Source: Verrucomicrobiia bacterium (GTDB lineage: Bacteria > Verrucomicrobiota > Verrucomicrobiia > JADLBR01 > JAIBCM01). Taken from it: a DNA stretch of 64,000 bases. The notes below the pieces were generated by a model that did no database searches, was not told the DNA's origin, and saw nothing but the letters and a program-made list of their open reading frames with translations. The DNA lies in NCBI GenBank assembly GCA_019694135.1, contig JAIBCM010000002.1, positions 416,261 through 480,260 on the forward strand. The letters run 5' to 3'. Shown here in pieces: positions 62,988-64,000 of the stretch. A program made the translations under genes and the position numbers. Positions within the stretch are counted from its first letter, which is position 1. Every line of letters starts with the position of its first letter.

Positions 62988-64000
62988 ATGGACGTTTCAT
63001 TGCAAAAATCTATCTCCTATAAATTTCAATCTCTCATTAATAATTACTTAAGATCAAAAAATAAAAAAAATCTTCTTATATTTACCTTTTGTTTCACTTA
63101 CCTTTTCTCGTTTGCTAATGATCTTACTGTTAAAGATGATATTAGCTTTCCCTATGCCAACGTAAAAATTGCGGGTCGGTCAGGAAAATTAAAATTGGGA
63201 GGCAAAAAAAATGCTAAGATTTATCTTCAATTTGATCCTTTTGCTTTACCCGATCATATCAGTGCAGATCAAGTGGCTAAAGCGACTTTAACTTTCTACG
63301 TTTCTAAACTTTTTAAACCCGGTGCTTTTAGCCTTGAGCCTATTACTAGTTCATGGAGTGAATCAAATTTTTCCGAGCCTGTAGTTGTTAGTTCTTCTTT
63401 AAATTCTGGAGTCATCGAGTTATTGAAGCCCAATCAATATGTTTCAGTTGATGTAACCGAAATAGTGAAATTATGGATTTCAGGCGACATGTCGAGTGAC
63501 GGTTTTGTTTTAATTCCTTCCCGCGGTGTCAAAGCAAATATCGACAGTAAAGAAAATAAAAAAACGAGCAAAGCGGCGACTTTAAAAATTGTTTTAAACT
63601 CTGAAGGAACACCTGGAGTTCAAGGACCAGCCGGGCCAGAAGGACCACGAGGCGAGCAAGGTGAACAGGGAGCAGCTGGGCCACAACCTATGGTGGGGAC
63701 AGTTAGTACTACCACTCTTCCTGTAGGCAGTTTAGCTAGTGTTGTTGTGACCAATGTGGGCAATAGTATATTTAACTACGAGTTTGGAGTTCCTACAGGC
63801 GCACAGGGCCCGCAAGGAGAAACGGGAGCAACGGGTCCCGAAGGAGCACAGGGACCGCAAGGAATTCAAGGTGAGACCGGAGCAACTGGAGCACAAGGTC
63901 CACAAGGTGAACAAGGACCAATTGGATTGACAGGACCGCAAGGAGAAACAGGTGCAACGGGTCCCGAAGGAGCACAGGGACCGCAAGGAATTCAAGGTGA
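62988..64000 (+). CDS. Secreted DNRLRE + collagen-like protein 5 (runs off window)
   Basis: From ATG 62988 (GGAAAGGAG eight bases upstream) the frame stays open to the right edge, giving at least 337 residues. It has a signal segment (~30-43, [14 protein letters not shown]), a DNRLRE-type domain (~45-202: [48 protein letters not shown]), a short Gly-X-Y block (~205-227), the [15 protein letters not shown] ... YEFGVPTG module and a second Gly-X-Y block (from ~266) with a long repeat built on [18 protein letters not shown]. The C-terminal domain is beyond the window. Confidence 0.8.
   Translation, partial: MDVSLQKSISYKFQSLINNYLRSKNKKNLLIFTFCFTYLFSFANDLTVKDDISFPYANVKIAGRSGKLKLGGKKNAKIYLQFDPFALPDHISADQVAKATLTFYVSKLFKPGAFSLEPITSSWSESNFSEPVVVSSSLNSGVIELLKPNQYVSVDVTEIVKLWISGDMSSDGFVLIPSRGVKANIDSKENKKTSKAATLKIVLNSEGTPGVQGPAGPEGPRGEQGEQGAAGPQPMVGTVSTTTLPVGSLASVVVTNVGNSIFNYEFGVPTGAQGPQGETGATGPEGAQGPQGIQGETGATGAQGPQGEQGPIGLTGPQGETGATGPEGAQGPQGIQG

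Overview
The window looks like a chromosomal segment of a moderately AT-rich Gram-negative bacterium. A TolC-type outer-membrane channel, a MacA/MacB pump, lipoprotein and Sec signals, Rho with an N-terminal Rho_N domain, GatCAB amidotransferase and large families of secreted Calx-beta, DNRLRE/collagen-like and beta-propeller proteins fit the Planctomycetes-Verrucomicrobia-Chlamydiae group, most likely a verrucomicrobial lineage. That assignment is inference from gene content; no 16S rRNA gene is present. Layout: 1-2.85 kb is the 3' end of an Rhs gene, two displaced Rhs tail fragments each followed by a tiny membrane-protein ORF, and an exact 104-bp tandem duplication. 2.99-6.65 kb holds a histidine-methyltransferase-like (EgtD/Methyltransf_33) gene convergent with a tight three-gene operon: a DegT-type aminotransferase, a divergent dihydropteroate-synthase-like protein and a pteridine-reductase-like SDR. 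6.8-12.4 kb has rho, a leucyl aminopeptidase, a LemA/TPM/TPM trio and dedA. 12.36-16.25 kb is an insertion zone between dedA and a convergent UPF0047 gene. The overlapping 3' tail of these two genes occurs three times as an imperfect 31-32-bp direct repeat. The repeats bound a visibly GC-richer foreign block (a Kef-type antiporter and a Ca2+/Na+ antiporter, each followed by a palindromic attC-like element) and an AT-rich block of three small membrane-protein genes, including an SdpI-family protein. 16.7-18.75 kb carries two toxin-antitoxin modules (higBA with a frameshifted toxin, and a Phd/RelE pair), a palindromic repeat and a PhnB-like protein. 18.8-27.1 kb has a DUF4139 protein, a DUF4184 protein, a D-lactate dehydrogenase-like gene and a tolC-macA-macB operon. 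27.2-34.8 kb is a forward run of two BatA/BatB-like von Willebrand factor A proteins and two secreted WD40-like propeller paralogues. 34.8-38.9 kb encodes gatC-gatA-gatB and uppP. 38.9-41.8 kb is a reverse group: radical SAM protein, Sua5 and DUF502. 41.9-46.5 kb holds three secreted Calx-beta paralogues that share a lysine-rich C-terminal domain. They are followed by tRNA-Leu(GAG), smc, a DUF4912 gene and a complete branched-chain amino-acid ABC transporter set (liv genes). 56.1-64.0 kb is a tandem array of five secreted DNRLRE plus collagen-like proteins; the fifth runs off the window. Housekeeping genes (rho, gatCAB, smc, uppP, sua5, tRNA) are interleaved with accessory surface-protein arrays. 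The strongest candidates for something undescribed are the pterin-like/aminotransferase/EgtD-like cluster, the triplicated dedA-UPF0047 junction with cassette-like inserts, the Rhs tail plus membrane-ORF array, and the collagen-like surface-protein array.
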